Part shown: in pieces, positions 37,250-50,700 of the stretch
How positions within the stretch are numbered: the first letter of the stretch is position 1
Layout of the letters: each line of letters starts with the position of its first letter
Origin: Epiperipatus broadwayi
Taxonomy: Eukaryota; Onychophora; Udeonychophora; Euonychophora; Peripatidae
Reading direction: 5' to 3'
NCBI GenBank assembly: GCA_028023455.1
Contig: JAQFVV010012545.1
Location: 2,757,001-2,821,000, forward strand
DNA length: 64,000 nucleotides
Position numbers and translations under genes: made by a program
Notes under the pieces: generated by a model
Seen by the model: the letters and a program-made list of their open reading frames with translations, nothing else
What the model was told of the DNA's origin: nothing
The model's database searches: none

Positions 37250-39440
37250 AGTTAGGTGTAGTTGAGGATGATATTAAATCCCTTATCATGCTTGACTACA
37301 GAAATTTTAATTAACTTGAATTAGTTTAAAGAACCTGAGATTATTTTAGTTAGATTATTTTGAATAAAGAGATTAAGATTTATTTATCAGTATTATCTTA
37401 ATTAATTAATTATTGTTGAAGTCGTAAGAATGCTATAAATTTATTATTTGAGATAATAATAGGGGGGGGGATAGTATTCTTATGCCATTGAGGTGGTATC
37501 CTGTGGGATATTGGCTCAATGTAATTCATATTACCACTAGTATCTCACTTCATGGTCTCATGATTTAATAAATATTTATTTATTTACTTTATAAAACCGA
37601 ACCATATTATTATTTCTTATTAATTAGAGCTAGTTAAACAATTGACATTAACATCGAATATCTTTATTATCGATTATATGCATTTTAGCTGAACATAACT
37701 ATTTATCTGAGCTAGTCCTATTTTATTATATATTATATTTCCTGGTATAATATATATATATATTATTTAAAAAACAAAAATAGTATTTTTTTTTGTTTAT
37801 AAAAATACTTATTACCTATTATCTTTTGTAAAATTAATGTATGAAATTATTATTTTACATCAGTTTATGTCATATTTCAGTTTTAGTTTTTATTTATTGT
37901 CAACTCATTTGATTAATTTGTTTGGAGATTACTTTATCTTCAAGCAAAGAATAGTTAATAAAAATTCTGATCTTATGTAGGATTTTCTCAATTATGAAGA
38001 AAACTTAGATTCACTCCAGATACTTTATATTCTAGTAAATTTAAAAATGCCACACGATTCTTTATATTTTATATGAATGCATATTTAATCAAATCTGCTA
38101 AACAGAACTGAAAAGCAACACAAACAAAACATTGAAGTTAATGGAATTTCTTAAAGATGTATATTGACAAAATGATTATTTTATTCCACTTTCTGTACAT
38201 CTTAAGTATGTTTTACTAAGTTTTTTTGCTCACAATTTTGAAATATTCTACTTAAATAAATTAAAGGTAATTAGAAAAATGGCACTTCAGAGAACAGCAG
38301 AAACCCATGTTCAAAAAATACTTTTGAAACTGAATTTTTAATACAGAATATCTTTATTCTCAAAAAATTCATAAACAATCGGTGAAAAAATTATTCCTTT
38401 TGTTTAATGTCTAAATATGACCATACTTAATAGATAAAAACAAAGAATTTTACAATAGTTTCTGCTCTCTTTTGCATAGAAAAGAATGTAAAAAATAACA
38501 ACCACAAAAGTATTTTTGAAATCTGAATTTAAACCTTACAACTTTTTTTATTTTACACATTATTTTGAAAGCAAGTTATATTTAATTTTTAAAAATTATA
38601 TAAAGTTCAGTAATTTTTTTTTAAAGGAGGTGCGCATTTATATGTATACAAGTGAATATGTGAGCATGCACTTGTTTTTGCTAATTGCATTATTTCATGC
38701 AATTTTTACTTTTCAGTTTTAACTTAATGTGTTAATGTGTTGTGCTCTAAAGAAAACTTGCATTATGATGTATTTTAAATTAGTATGCATATTTACATAT
38801 GTATGTATAATGGATAAACTTTTTTTAATATAAAAATTAATTAAAAGCCATATTGGAAGACAATATAGTCTTTATTATTTTTGTTCTAGAATTACTTTTG
38901 GTAGGTCAGAGCTAGAGATTTACTAGTACTTTACATTTTTTTGAGTCATTATACTTTTTAATAACAACATATCTTTCACTTTTTCAATCTATACATTATA
39001 CAATAAAACGAGCAATTATCTGTTATAATGCTCCATTTTATCACATTATATTTTTATTATTTTACTAATAAATGTGGAAAGCTTGGCTAAACAATTGCAA
39101 TGCCGAGACATTTCTTAACAATTTGACATTTAAAATTATTTAAAAACCTATGTAAATTTTTTTAAATGATTTATAAAACAAAGCAATGGATGTAATTTGA
39201 AAAAAATGTCTTTTTAAAAATATTATATCTCATTTTAATGGCCATCCCAATTTGATAACTCAGACAATTGCTTCACTTTTTCATCTATGGCACCATCCCT
39301 ATATATATTATAGTGGTCACTCAGCATCCATAATTGATAAAGTAAATTATTTTTTGAATTTACATGTATGTGTATGCATGGGTGAGTAATGTAAAAGCAT
39401 TTCACTTGGGTTAAATAAACACATGAAGATACATAAAACA
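37250..39440. other. Non-coding AT-rich stretch
   Basis: A G run (GGGGGGGG near 37463-37470) and a TA run near 37749-37761 are the only notable features. The 68-codon frame at 38516-38722 has no recognised motif. Confidence 0.5.
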
Positions 39441-39953
39441 TATTACTCTGATTGTCACAGGGTGGCACTACTGTAGGGAGAAAGTTTTGCCTTGTTTAAT
39501 AACAATTATGTGCTAGTATGAGATAGTGATCATGTGATGTTTAGTGGTTTAACACCAATCCTGCCTAATAGGATAGTGGTGACTATGGTTGTTAAAGAGC
39601 CAAAGCCACCAAAATGTATGGATACTGAATTGAGTTCAGACCCATATGACTATATAAGCTATTGAGCTTAGATTGAAAATATTATTATGTTTTCAATTTC
39701 ATTCTCATAGTTTTGTAGTTAAGTGGAGATAAAAGGTGATTGCTGGAGCGTTGAATTAGATCCTAAGATCTAGGTGCAGTGCTCTCAGATCCAAGGCTCC
39801 TCACTGATGAAGGCCACAGCCAGAAACTAGTTTGGGGATATTGAATGAGTAGGCACTAGATAGGGATTTTATGCACAAGCCTTCTGGCATCCATTGATTA
39901 CTCTGATTGGCACAGGGTGGCACTACTGTATGGAAAGAGTTTTGCCTTGTTTA
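39441..39953 (+). mobile_element. Family 2 repeat as a partial tandem dimer with a hammerhead-like core
   Basis: ATTACTCTGATTG followed by a CACAGGGTGGCACTACTGTA string starts at 39442 and again at 39897, a period of 455 bp, so one full unit plus a partial one is present head to tail. The core at 39798-39838 has CTGATGA (39804-39810), hairpin GGC/GCC, GAAAC (39823-39827), TA, then GTT. The bases flanking on both sides (TCCTCA before, TGGGGA after) can form a six-pair stem I with one G-T pair. No protein is encoded; the minus-strand frame at 39235-39468 only touches the first partial unit. Tandem monomers of a few hundred bases, each with a hammerhead, are the known form of Penelope-like terminal repeats and of retrozymes. 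Confidence 0.8.
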
Positions 39954-40657
39954 AATTCAATTTTGATAAAAGAATTTATTTCCACATAAGATTGATTGCT
40001 TAAATTAAAAAAACAAAAACTTGAATTTATTTTTTTTTAAAGTTAATTTATTAAATTTTGTAGATACAAAAATACATCTAAAAATCTGGTTTAGTATTAG
40101 TAATTAAAAGATAAGTCTCCAATTTATTCTGTAGTGACTGATTTATTGTATATTTTTAATTGAAAAAAATAATGTAAGAGAATTGATAAATGATTTTAAA
40201 AATAGGAGTGACATTCCTTCATTATTGTGAACTAGGGATTAAAAGAAAAAAATCAGTTTAGCTTTGATTCTTGGAAAGATTTTGTGCTCGAACTATAACA
40301 TAGCTGAAAATATATATCACTGTTTGGAAAATTACGGTACTGTAATTTATGAAACAATACAAGGATTATTTGTTAATACAGCTAAAAAACACGCAGTGCT
40401 AATTAATCTAAAGTGTGCTAACACCATCAATCATGTATCCATTCTCTAAAAATTTATTGAGCTTAAACCCTGGATTGAACATAACTTTAATGGAAAAATA
40501 TGTGCCTCTATTTTTTTTAGTTTGAGAACAATATTTAAAATGAAACAAGTTGAAAGAAAAACATCATGATTTTCACCCCATTCTGATCACTAATGAAATT
40601 TCTAAAAATAAAAATACCATGGTAAGAAAATTTGTTTTAAACTTAAAAAAAAAAAAA
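39954..40657. other. Non-coding stretch
   Basis: A 61-codon frame at 40264-40449 has no family match that I recognise. Otherwise AT-rich filler. Confidence 0.45.
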
Positions 40658-40769
40658 CATTGGTGGTCGAGAGGTTAGCGCGACTGCCTTGCACTTGCAG
40701 GCAGTTGCCCGGGTTGTGGGTTCGCGTCCCGGCCGATGCTATGACATTTAAAAAAAAAACATATTGAAA
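40658..40769 (+). repeat. tRNA-derived SINE, subfamily A
   Basis: This matches 18018-18122: box A-like TGGTGGTCGAGAGGTTAGCG, box B GGGTTCGCGTCCC, tail TATGACATTTAAAAAAAAA. A CTGCCTTGCACTTGCAGGCAG segment replaces a normal anticodon arm. It is bounded by A runs on both sides, so the target duplication cannot be read. Confidence 0.8.
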
Positions 40770-42190
40770 GGACTTAAGAACAATCTGATTACTTTGTTAG
40801 AACTCATTTCATATATATTAATTGCTAAATTACTTTTATCTATTTATTTTTTATACACTTAGTATATGAATGTAGTCTAGAATAATTATTTTTTAATGTT
40901 ATGTGCATCTGTGTATGTGTGAATTAATTTTATCTAATGAATAAATAATTATTAGTTTTCAAAATTCAAGTTGTTAGTGCCATTTTATTTAATAGCTTCA
41001 TTTCAAATGTTTACTTTAGCACTTATTGGTTATGTGTTTATCAAAAGAAAGAAAAAATTAATTAGAGAGAATGTTTAACCACTAAGCAAATGCCAAGTGT
41101 TCTCATGAATTGAGTGATCATAGTATTTGAAATTGGTCCATTCACCATGGTGCCTAGTAAACACTGAAAATGCATACATTTTTATTTAAATTAAATGATC
41201 GTTGTATAGTAAAACTATTTCAAATCATGAGTGTTGATTTTGGGGAGATGATTTGGAAATATAACCTATTTAGATTCAATCATCTCCATTATTATCTATT
41301 TTATATATGACTCTATGAAAGTTACATTGATTAATCATATTTAAAGCTAGCTTCTCAAGATTGTCAGTACATTATATATATTGTAATGATATTGATCTAA
41401 TGGGGGTTCACCTGGAGTGATGACACTCATCATCATCAACCCCAAGTCAAATAAAATATAAAATTAATATAAAAGGAATGAATATAAAAAGCATGATCCT
41501 GAGAGATCATAGATCAACACAGAACTAACTATAAGTTCACCAGCATTACACAAGAAATAATCATTCATCATTATGAATGAGCGACAATAAAAATAAATCA
41601 ACAGTTTTTCTTGTGACTGGATTGAAAATGGGTCTATTGTAGACCAGGCTAATTATATAGACCTTGCCAGCTTGGGGCAGATTATTTAAACATTAATTTA
41701 AATGCACAAACTTAAGTGCTAATCCATCAGAATATATAACAATAAAAACAATAATGCTGGGATAGTAAAACATGCTAATCATTTGTCAATACTCTGGCGA
41801 CTTAGTACCAACTATAAACTTCATTTCTAATAAATACTAAATAAAATAAAATATGGTGCATGGGTTTTAAAGGATATCCCCTTTATAACAGTCCAGGATC
41901 ATCATCAACTGGATGTCCATAAACACTAAATATAAATCCCTTTTATATAACAGACCATTATGCACAAATATACTCAGGAACAAAAACTCTATAACTGTTA
42001 TTGTGAACAAGAGATATAATACAACATAAAATAAATTATAATACCTTAGAATTAAATAAATTCATTATTTATTAATAACAATTAAAAATTAAGGTCTGCT
42101 GAGTATGCCATAAATATAAATGTGGCATTCTGATTTTGACAAATGTACAATAAGTTCTCACATTGTGATTTATAAAGATATCAATACATA
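40770..42190. other. Non-coding stretch
   Basis: Low-complexity AT-rich DNA. The part at 41400-41960 is less AT-rich and contains several ATCATCA-type strings, but I found no unit structure or gene. Confidence 0.45.
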
Positions 42191-42665
42191 AAACACCTAT
42201 ATATGTCAGCATGCAGATGTGCCTATATAATATAAAATAAACATATTTGTATCATATAATAATAAAAAATAAAATTTATTTTAACTTATAAGTATTTACC
42301 TGACATGCATCTATATAAGCACACAAATGTGCCATAACATATGGAAATTGTCATATAATAATAATTAAAAAAAATAAGATCACATTTTAATGATACATAA
42401 ATAATGACTGATTTAACATATGTGTGCATGGACATAGAAATGTGTGTACACACTAGCATTTATAAAAAATAAACTTAATAAACCATATTATATTTTCTTA
42501 ATACACAATTAATTCAATGTCAAAAAACAAAATGCACACATACATGCACACAGACATGCAGTATAATAATTTATGAACATATTTGAATTGTCATAGACTT
42601 AAAAAAATCCAATTCATTTTTAGTAATACATAAATGCACACATAAGTGTGTATATAAAAAATAAT
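42190..42665. repeat. Degenerate tandem array of about 110-bp units
   Basis: A block with AATGTGCC or AATGTGTG preceded by ATGCA/ACACA strings and followed by CATATAATAATAA and AAAATAA strings recurs near 42216, 42326 and 42439, and again more weakly near 42550 and 42644. The units are badly diverged. Confidence 0.45.
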
Positions 42666-45600
42666 ACAGGTAGTGTGCATTAAAGCTATTAATTAGCCAC
42701 TTATCATTTTTTTATGGTAAATAAAAAAATTTTAAAAGAATATTTACTCTTTTGACAGTACTTCATAAAAGTGTTCTTTTTTAAGATTACTCTTGACTAA
42801 TTACAAATGTATTTAAACATACTCCAAGTTCTTTAATTCCATAAACTAGAAAACATGTTGGCATTTTCATTTTTTAATAAAATATACGGCAAATGCATCT
42901 TACTTTTTGTTGAATAACATTATTTACTTAAAAAAAAATTGCAACCGTAATTTTTTACTAATAAATTATTTAAATAAACTGACCAGCTGTACTTTATATA
43001 AATTGTGAGTGTTCAGATTAATCATCAAAGTATTTTAAAAAAAATAAAAAAGTTTGTTGATCTTGTTTGGTTTTCTTTTCACTTGATAAATGGACAATGG
43101 GAGATCTTGAAAATACAGGTTTAAATTAATAACCATGGCAACCTAAAGCTTTTTAAATAATATTGCTTATTGCTAATTCTAACTTAAAAATCCAAATCTG
43201 CTGTAATCAATCTTTAAAAAGATATATATAGACAGGTAAACAAATAAATAAATTTTGGAAATAGTGTGACATAAAAGTTTACTTGAATAGGATCAGTATT
43301 CTTTTCACACAATTTCTGTTATTGCAGTCACCATAGTAACATTATTACACAGAATTGAATGTTTTTAAGGGTCACATTTTTGTTTGTAGATTAATTTAAA
43401 AAAATTATTATTAAAAAAAAAGCATATGTAAATTATTTATATTTATAAAATGTATCAAGGTTGTAATATCAATTCTTTATCTTGGTGTAAAAATAATAAA
43501 GAAAAATCATATCGAATTTAGATTTCATTTCAATGTATCCATTTCTCTCCAAACTTACATTGCACTTGCAAAACAAAGTGGGAAATTTACTGGAACATAT
43601 CGTTTGTCATTGAGTGGTTTTAGAGTAAATTTCAACAGTTGTTATGACAGCCATAACATCAGAAAGAGTGTAGTATAAATAGCCAGAAAAGACTGTAATA
43701 GGACCTCATCTTTTTGTCATTGCCTAGAACAGACTATTTTTCTGTTCTTTAAAAAAATTCTTTAAAACTTAATTTTTAAATCGTTAACCTATAAAATATG
43801 GAAGAATAAAAAGTTAATTATCTGTCCATTCATTTAAAGGGCAGCTTGCTGAAGAAGTTCCAAAGAGAAGGCAAAATAAAATGTGAAAGAAGAAAAACCT
43901 ATTTTAAAAAATGTGTTGTACAATCGGCTATGTATATTTTTTTACATGTTTAAAAATCCAAATGTAATTAGTATTAAATTCGATGGATACTATATTTCGC
44001 GCCAAGAAAATCTGCAGGATCAACTGGATTAATTCATATTATTAATAACCAATTTAAACTCCACTCTCCTAATTCAAAAGAAGAAGAAAAAAGGCTAGTA
44101 TTAAATTCTTCACTTGATTTAACGGGATTATTCTATATGAACATTATTGCTAATGAAAGGGAAACAAATTGAAGCTGGTAAAATATATATATTTGTTTTT
44201 ACCTGTTATTTTGAAAGCTGGATCTATATACCTTAAAGGAAACATTGAAAGTTCAACTTATCTCTCCTTTCTCAAGGAAGTAAACTTATCTCTACATCTT
44301 AGAACTGAACATAAGGAAGCTATGATGAATAAATGAACAGACTTTTACTGAAGGTATGATTTTTGTTCGTTTTTGTTTATGTATATGTGTGCATATGTAT
44401 ATATAAAAAAAGGGTTTAGATTTTATTTTAATTCATAAATAGTGTATATTTAGATATAATAGGGATTAAGCAATGAAGGGCAATGAAAGGCTCAGAGAGA
44501 TTCCTTTACTGATTACTTAAACTCTTGTCTGAGTATATATTAATGCCACCCGATGTTTTTAAATATCCAATTTGATTTTTGTATGTGTAAAATTTAGTTT
44601 GAAATATCGGACAGAAAAGAGATTTAAATATATCGTTTTATTTTATATTTGTTTACCGATTATTATGTTAATGAACAAATAGAGTTCATTTTTATTTGGT
44701 ATCTGTTATTTAAAAATTTTCATTAAGATATTCAAAATCTCTCCTTCCATTCATTTTTTTTATATGTGTCATTATTGTTTCACAACACATTTTAGAGTTA
44801 CACACATTCATCTTATCACTTTTATTAATTTCAATTAATTACGAATATTGATTAATCTTCTGTTGTATTTTGTTATTAATGTTACCAATTTTTTATTTAT
44901 AATCCAATAAATTGAGTTGATTTAAATGTTACAAATCTGTTTAATTCTTTCTTTGGATTGTATAAGATGATTTTTGTTATTTAAAATTTGGTCCAAGATT
45001 CAAACTCAACTTGGTAAGTGAACTAAAATATAAAATATGGCATGTTTTGCATATTATCATTTTTTTTAGTCATATTTACATATGAAGTTTTATATTTATT
45101 TCTGCATTCAAATACTTGCTTATATATATTTTTAGTTAATATTACAAGAAAGTCAATATCATTAGCTTAGAGTTGATTATTTCTTAGCTTATCCAGTCCC
45201 GTCATAAAAATCTTAATAGATCGTATTTTGTCTTTGGTTTAGAACGACTTATCTTAAATACTTTTTTAATTCCTCTGAAGTGAAGATAACAAATTTTATT
45301 GACTAGCTTTATTGAATATCATCTTTGATTTGAATAACTGTCAATTATTGTTATATAGCTTAGTTGTTAATAAAATCAATTTCATATTTGATTGAGTGAA
45401 GGTTCAAATGATTAATGATTATAAGTTAATAAACATCCAATGGAAACTTAATATATTTTTTATATAACGTGATTGGGCATTGTAAAGTTAGAAATTATCT
45501 AATAGATTTGTTGATAATAAATTCTCGTGGAATTTTCCATTTTAAAATATAAACAAAGCAATAATTACGTATCGCTTTATTGGAAGATAGGAATGAAATG

Positions 45601-48600
45601 TTTATACATCATATTTAGCATTTTATTAAATTAGATGTAAATTTGCGTAAAAGATTATTTTGTTTAGGCATTTAAAATAGTGTATATTTTTAAAAATGTT
45701 TGTAAAATGCAATTATAGTTATTTAGAAGCGCATCTGTTTAAATAAAATGCAGTATCATTAAATATTACAGTAGATTTGAATTATTATAATAACAGTAGA
45801 TTATTAAACTATGTCGGAATCTACTTTAGTTATCAATTCAAATTGACTTTCATTCAATTATTAATCAAATAGTTAGCTTAATCATATATTATTGTTTAGG
45901 GCAATGATATACGATTTCACTTCTTATTGCAGTTTACTTTGTAATTGTGATAGATTTGTTGATGTTTGGAGCAGATAATCTCATTGTTTATTTCATTTTG
46001 CATATAAGTTGAATGAATTGGGTTTTAGTAAAGATTAACAGTTCTATGATAGTTCATTACATAATGGTGACCCTGATTGAGCTAGATTAGATTTTATTCA
46101 AATCAGATTGATTGTTCTTCCTATTGTCATTTCTCCAGCATTAGCAAATTTATCCATTACAATATATAATGTATTACCTTTATCTTGAGTCTCTATATAT
46201 AGATAAAAATATGCATGTAAACAAATTGTTCATAAATCTGATAGAGTCTCTGGATAATCTGGTTCTTCTTAACAGTAGACTGGCTTATTATCATCATCAG
46301 GAAAGGTATTATTTGGAAATAATTGCATTCAATCAGCTCCATTTACTCTAGAATTAGATATTCAGGCATACTATCTAGTTCAATATGGGCTATGGACAAA
46401 CACAAAAAAGCTGATTCTTGCTCCCACGTGAATCTGAATTTTACCACTGTTGCACTAGTAGCAGCAGCTGGATCCAATGTCTTGCTTCAGTTATAACTTC
46501 ATAGTAGTTCTGCAGCAAAACTGTACAAAACTCCTCTCTAATATTTTGTCAGGGTGGTGGTAGTGGGGGGATACAGTAATTAAAAATCTTTTCCCTATCT
46601 TGACTGAAAAAAGTTAATGACTCTTTTTCAATTCAACTTAATCCTTTGAAAAACAACTTTGTGGAATTTTATCAAAATATGTTATACAAGCATTAATTAC
46701 AAAAAAAAAATTGTTAATCAAAATAGATAGTGGAGTTTTATAATTACTAGTATATCTATTGTAAAATAAAAACATGCTTGTTTTATTTCAAAATCAGAAT
46801 TAATAGAATTCTAATAAACCTTTTCAAATGTTTAATTTACAAAAAAAAAAAAAATTAAATTCAAAATTATTTAATCCTTAACTATTATTCCAGTGTAGTA
46901 TAGAAAACATCCACAATTTTTTTTATCTGTGTTTATTTCTACTTTTTCTTTCAACTTTGCATATATATACATACACGCAGACTACTATTTTGTTGTATGT
47001 CATGAGACACATAACCATCTCAATATATATATATATATTATAATGGATGATGGCATTCTTATCATTTTTTACCTATTGTAGGCAGATATTAAGTAATGGA
47101 TAGAGATGATAATCATGGATTGTGATGCTAAATATGCCACACATTGATAATCACTTATATATATTGAAACAGACACATTTCACATATATATTTTAAAGAT
47201 TTCTTTCCCTCCCCAGTTAAAGTAGTTAAAATTAAAAATAAAACAGATGTGGTTCAGTAAATAAAAATTTAAATAAAGAAGCAAATGACAGTGAATTAAA
47301 ATCACTTTTCCAATTGTGCTATAAAAACAAAAAAAGTAAAATTAAGAAAATATAAAAGAAGCATTTAATTAATAAATCTATCATTAATTGATAAAACTTC
47401 AATTTAAAATATTACGGATACGATTTATTTTAGAGCTATATGTTTTCAGATTTTTTTTTTTTAAATAACTATTTATTTAAATGATTTATACATTTTTATA
47501 CAATGATGATTACATGAATACCAAGCAATTTCCATAGCCAAATGAGAAGTGGATATATACATGAATGTTGGATCAATGCTTCAGTAGTATTCTAGATTGG
47601 TCCATACTTTGTCCCAGTTGAACAATTATGTATGCCTCATTGAGCATTGAAAGGCATGTCCAAATTTATAATGAGTATAGGTTTAAAATCAAGATGCGAA
47701 GCAGAGGCTAAGTGGGCTGGGAGAACACTGACAAGGTCATTGATTCACTCCAATCGAATTTAAATGTAAAAACACTTAAAGATAGTGTCACCTTCTTGCC
47801 TTGGGTTTTCAATCAGTTTTTTTTAAAAACATGTTGGTAATGCGGGAAGCAGAAGAAATAAAAGGAACAGCTTAATTAGATAAGACTGTTATAGTTACAG
47901 TTATAGTTACAGTTACAGTGACAGTTATTAGGATGAAGACCTGTTGAAAATTGTAGTCATTGCTATGCAATTTGTTACTTTTTGGAACTCTAAAATAACG
48001 AAGTTAGAAAACACAGTTATCATCAACAGAAGAAAACTTTTTAGTTACTGGATAATTGAATAATGGAAAAGCGGATTATTAATTTGGAAAAATCCAGTAT
48101 GAGTGAATAAAAAAAAGTTCTTTCTTTCTCCACCATGTGAAAATTCCCAGGAAAATCCAAAAACATGCCCAATTAACAGCAGCAGTAATTCAGTGTGCCA
48201 TTCAGCCAAATCAACCTCTTCTTGATATGAAGATTTAAACGTCAAGGTAAGAAAAATTTAGATACATTTATAATATTTAAATATATTTTGAAAACGTATT
48301 TGTTGAAATAATTAATGTATAAAATAAAATACAATTATTGAAATGATTGATTTATCAAATGAAACGTAAGAGAATGAAGTTTTTAAAGAATAATGTTTTA
48401 AAGAATAATAGTTATACTGATTTTAAAAACTTAAAAATATTGATTTAAAAATAAATGAAAAATATAATAATATGTGAGTTAAATCAAAGATGTATTTATA
48501 TATATGTGAATACAGAATTTATAATTCTCATATAGAAAAATTAAATTGAATATGTTTCTTTTTCAAATTATGAACAGGGATTAGATATGCCTTTATAATA

Positions 48601-48672
48601 CACAGATTAAAAATGCTTCTATGTAAAAATTAAATTGAATGAAGGTGTTTCTACTTCAAATACACACCTGTA
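42666..48672. other. Long non-coding stretch
   Basis: Apart from the X-box-like motifs I see no gene. A short hexanucleotide array (AGTTAC/AGTTAT, about eight units) lies near 47891-47930. The segment at 47480-47780 has higher GC without recognisable identity. Frames at 46169-46351 and 48045-48245 show no domain. A large intron or the flank of a gene outside the window remains possible. Confidence 0.45.
43129..43340 (+). promoter_or_regulatory. Two X-box-like (RFX) motifs
   Basis: GTCACCATAGTAAC at 43327-43340 fits the RFX X-box consensus GTNRCC, 0-3 spacer, RGYAAC exactly. ATAACCATGGCAAC at 43129-43142 fits with one mismatch. A further inverted pair, GTTATGACAGCCATAAC, lies near 43640-43656, and a TATAAATA string at 43674-43681. 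RFX sites are known upstream of ciliary genes in animals. No gene is visible downstream in this window, so the function is speculative. Confidence 0.25.
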
Positions 48673-49200
48673 TTAAAGATGAATTAAACAAATGAATAAA
48701 TCAAATCTACAAACATGAATTCGAGAATTAATCTTTTAATATAAATGAATGACTTGAGCCTACATCCATACACTTGGGTTAAAGATGAATTAAGTAAATG
48801 AATGATTTAAATCTACAAATCTGAATTAGAGAATTAATCTTTTCATATAAATGAATGACATGAACCTACATCTATGCACTTGGATTAAAGATGAATTAAA
48901 TAAATAAATGAATTAAATCTACAAATCTGAATTAGAGAATTAAAATTTTAATATAAGTGAATGACTTGAATTTAAACCCAGACACCTGCATCAAAGATGA
49001 ATGACTTGAATTTATATCCATACCTGGATCAAAGATGAATGACTTGAATTTATATCCATATCTGGATCAAAGATGAATGACTTGAATTTATATCCATACT
49101 TGGATCAAAGATGAAGGACTTGAATTTATATCCACATACCTGGATCACAGATGGATGACTGAGATTTACATCCAGATGCTACAATCAAGGATGAATAGTT
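48673..49200. repeat. Two-tier satellite: 106-bp units then 38- to 40-bp units
   Basis: The anchor TTAAAGATGAATTA/TCAAAGATGAATGA occurs at 48673, 48779, 48885 and 48991, exactly 106 bp apart. It then occurs at 49029, 49067 and 49105 (38 bp apart), 49145 and 49185 (40 bp apart). The 38-bp unit (GAATGACTTGAATTTATATC and neighbours) is a sub-part of the 106-bp unit. The minus-strand frame at 49126-49314 overlaps the end and is not a gene. Confidence 0.92.
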
Positions 49201-49319
49201 TGTACAGAACTTATAGTTGAAGGACTTATTGCACCAATCATCGATGATTATGAAAAGAATGATCAAATGTAAATCAACTGGCCTAGGAATATATGTGCAT
49301 ATATGAAAGGACAATCCAA

Positions 49320-50605
49320 AGATGAACTGTCAATAACTTTTATTGTCAAATAAGTAAATCATTGTTATCTAAAACTAATCTATCTAGTCAGTTTCATTTC
49401 ATACCACTCATCATTTATTGCATTTGTTCGCAAGAATCTCATGCCTCCTGAGCTATGTTCAGCATAACCAGATCTGAATAAGTAAGGTTGTGCAAAGCTG
49501 GAACTCTAGTGGTGCCATTTTGGAAACCAAACAAACAAATTTTTTAGATGTTTCTAGTCTCTTGAATGCTACATCCTCTGATGAGCAGGAAATATTGTTA
49601 TAGGGTGGTAAGACAATATATATGAGATTTCATTAATTCCTCAGCTTCATCAAAAATCTTTATTTACCCATCACAACATTAGTCTTGGTTAACTGCTAGA
49701 AACTATCTAGCATCATTGATTTACACAGTTTGATTACTCAAAATACAAATAACAAAGTAGTACTGATAAATTGGTTATAATTCCATAGCAATAATTGCTT
49801 TTATTTATTTCTCTGCATATGAAATTAGAAGTAAACACTATATTCTTTCTACCTAATGTCATAAATAATACATTTATTAATTTTCTGAAGATGCCATAGA
49901 TAATTGAATGCTAGGCTTTCAATAATAATTTAAATTAATATGAATACAAGTAAGCATTACATTTCTATAGATATTACTAACTTGTGTACAGGGCAGTTAA
50001 CTGCAATTCATGACAATAAATTACATTTTCAGTGGACTAGCATAAGTGTAAAACAAATTATATGTAATGCAGTATCTAAATAACATAAATCTGCCATTAG
50101 ATTAAGCTGACTTATATATGCATGACAAGTTATCTGAAATCCATAGCATCTTATATTTTTCTTATATTTCATAGAAATAGAATTTATCTTATTTTCTAGA
50201 GAATTTCCATCGTCCATTGACCAATCTATAATATTCTAAAATATAACTACATCATTCCTCAAATATAAAATGGACTAATAAACAAATCTATACTCAATGC
50301 AATGCGTTAATGATTATATCATAATTATGCTTCCCTTGCCTTATTGACTATCTTGTTCCATACTATCTTTATTTAAAACATGTAAAAAATGTAATACCAC
50401 CAATGAAAAATCAATTGCTCTTTCTTTTATAAGCTTTTATCTTATGTGTGCCTATTCTAATTTTAAGTAAACATCTAGAATGTCGGAGTCAAATTTTAAA
50501 CAAAAAATCATATCCAGTTAACCTTTACAAACATTTTTATATGAATTCTCTTGTTATAAACATCTCTTAAATGGATTTACATGTTTACTTAAATTTATCT
50601 GAAAA
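49320..50605. other. Non-coding stretch
   Basis: I see no gene or clear repeat. A CTGATGAGCAGGAAAT string near 49569-49584 resembles the hammerhead boxes, but the space for stem II is too short. Confidence 0.5.
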
Positions 50606-50700
50606 TAATTGGTGGCCTTGTGGTTAGCATAGCTGCCTTCCAAGCGTCTGGCCTGGGTTCGCTTCCCGGTCAACGCTTTGACACACGAAAAAAAACAAAC
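50606..50700 (+). repeat. tRNA-Gly(UCC)-derived SINE, subfamily B
   Basis: It contains TGGTTAGCATAGCTGCC (box A and D arm) with TTCCAAG around a TCC anticodon, and GGGTTCGCTTCCC (box B), with TCAACGCT near the 3' acceptor strand. The 5' acceptor strand is damaged (AATTGG). A TTGACACACGAAAAAAAA tail follows, as in the copy at 23837. A tRNA-Gly pseudogene is the alternative, but the shared post-tRNA TTTGACA tail supports a SINE. Confidence 0.75.

Noticed and set aside
46290-46310. TCATCATCAGG as a minus-strand hammerhead box
   Set aside because: No GAAA box or stem II follows in the expected distance.
48673-49200. CRISPR-like array
   Set aside because: The repeats are contiguous satellite units without unique spacers, in an evidently eukaryotic genome.
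49569-49590. CTGATGAGCAGGAAAT as another hammerhead core
   Set aside because: Only four bases separate CTGATGA and GAAA, so no stem II can form, and no repeat family surrounds it.
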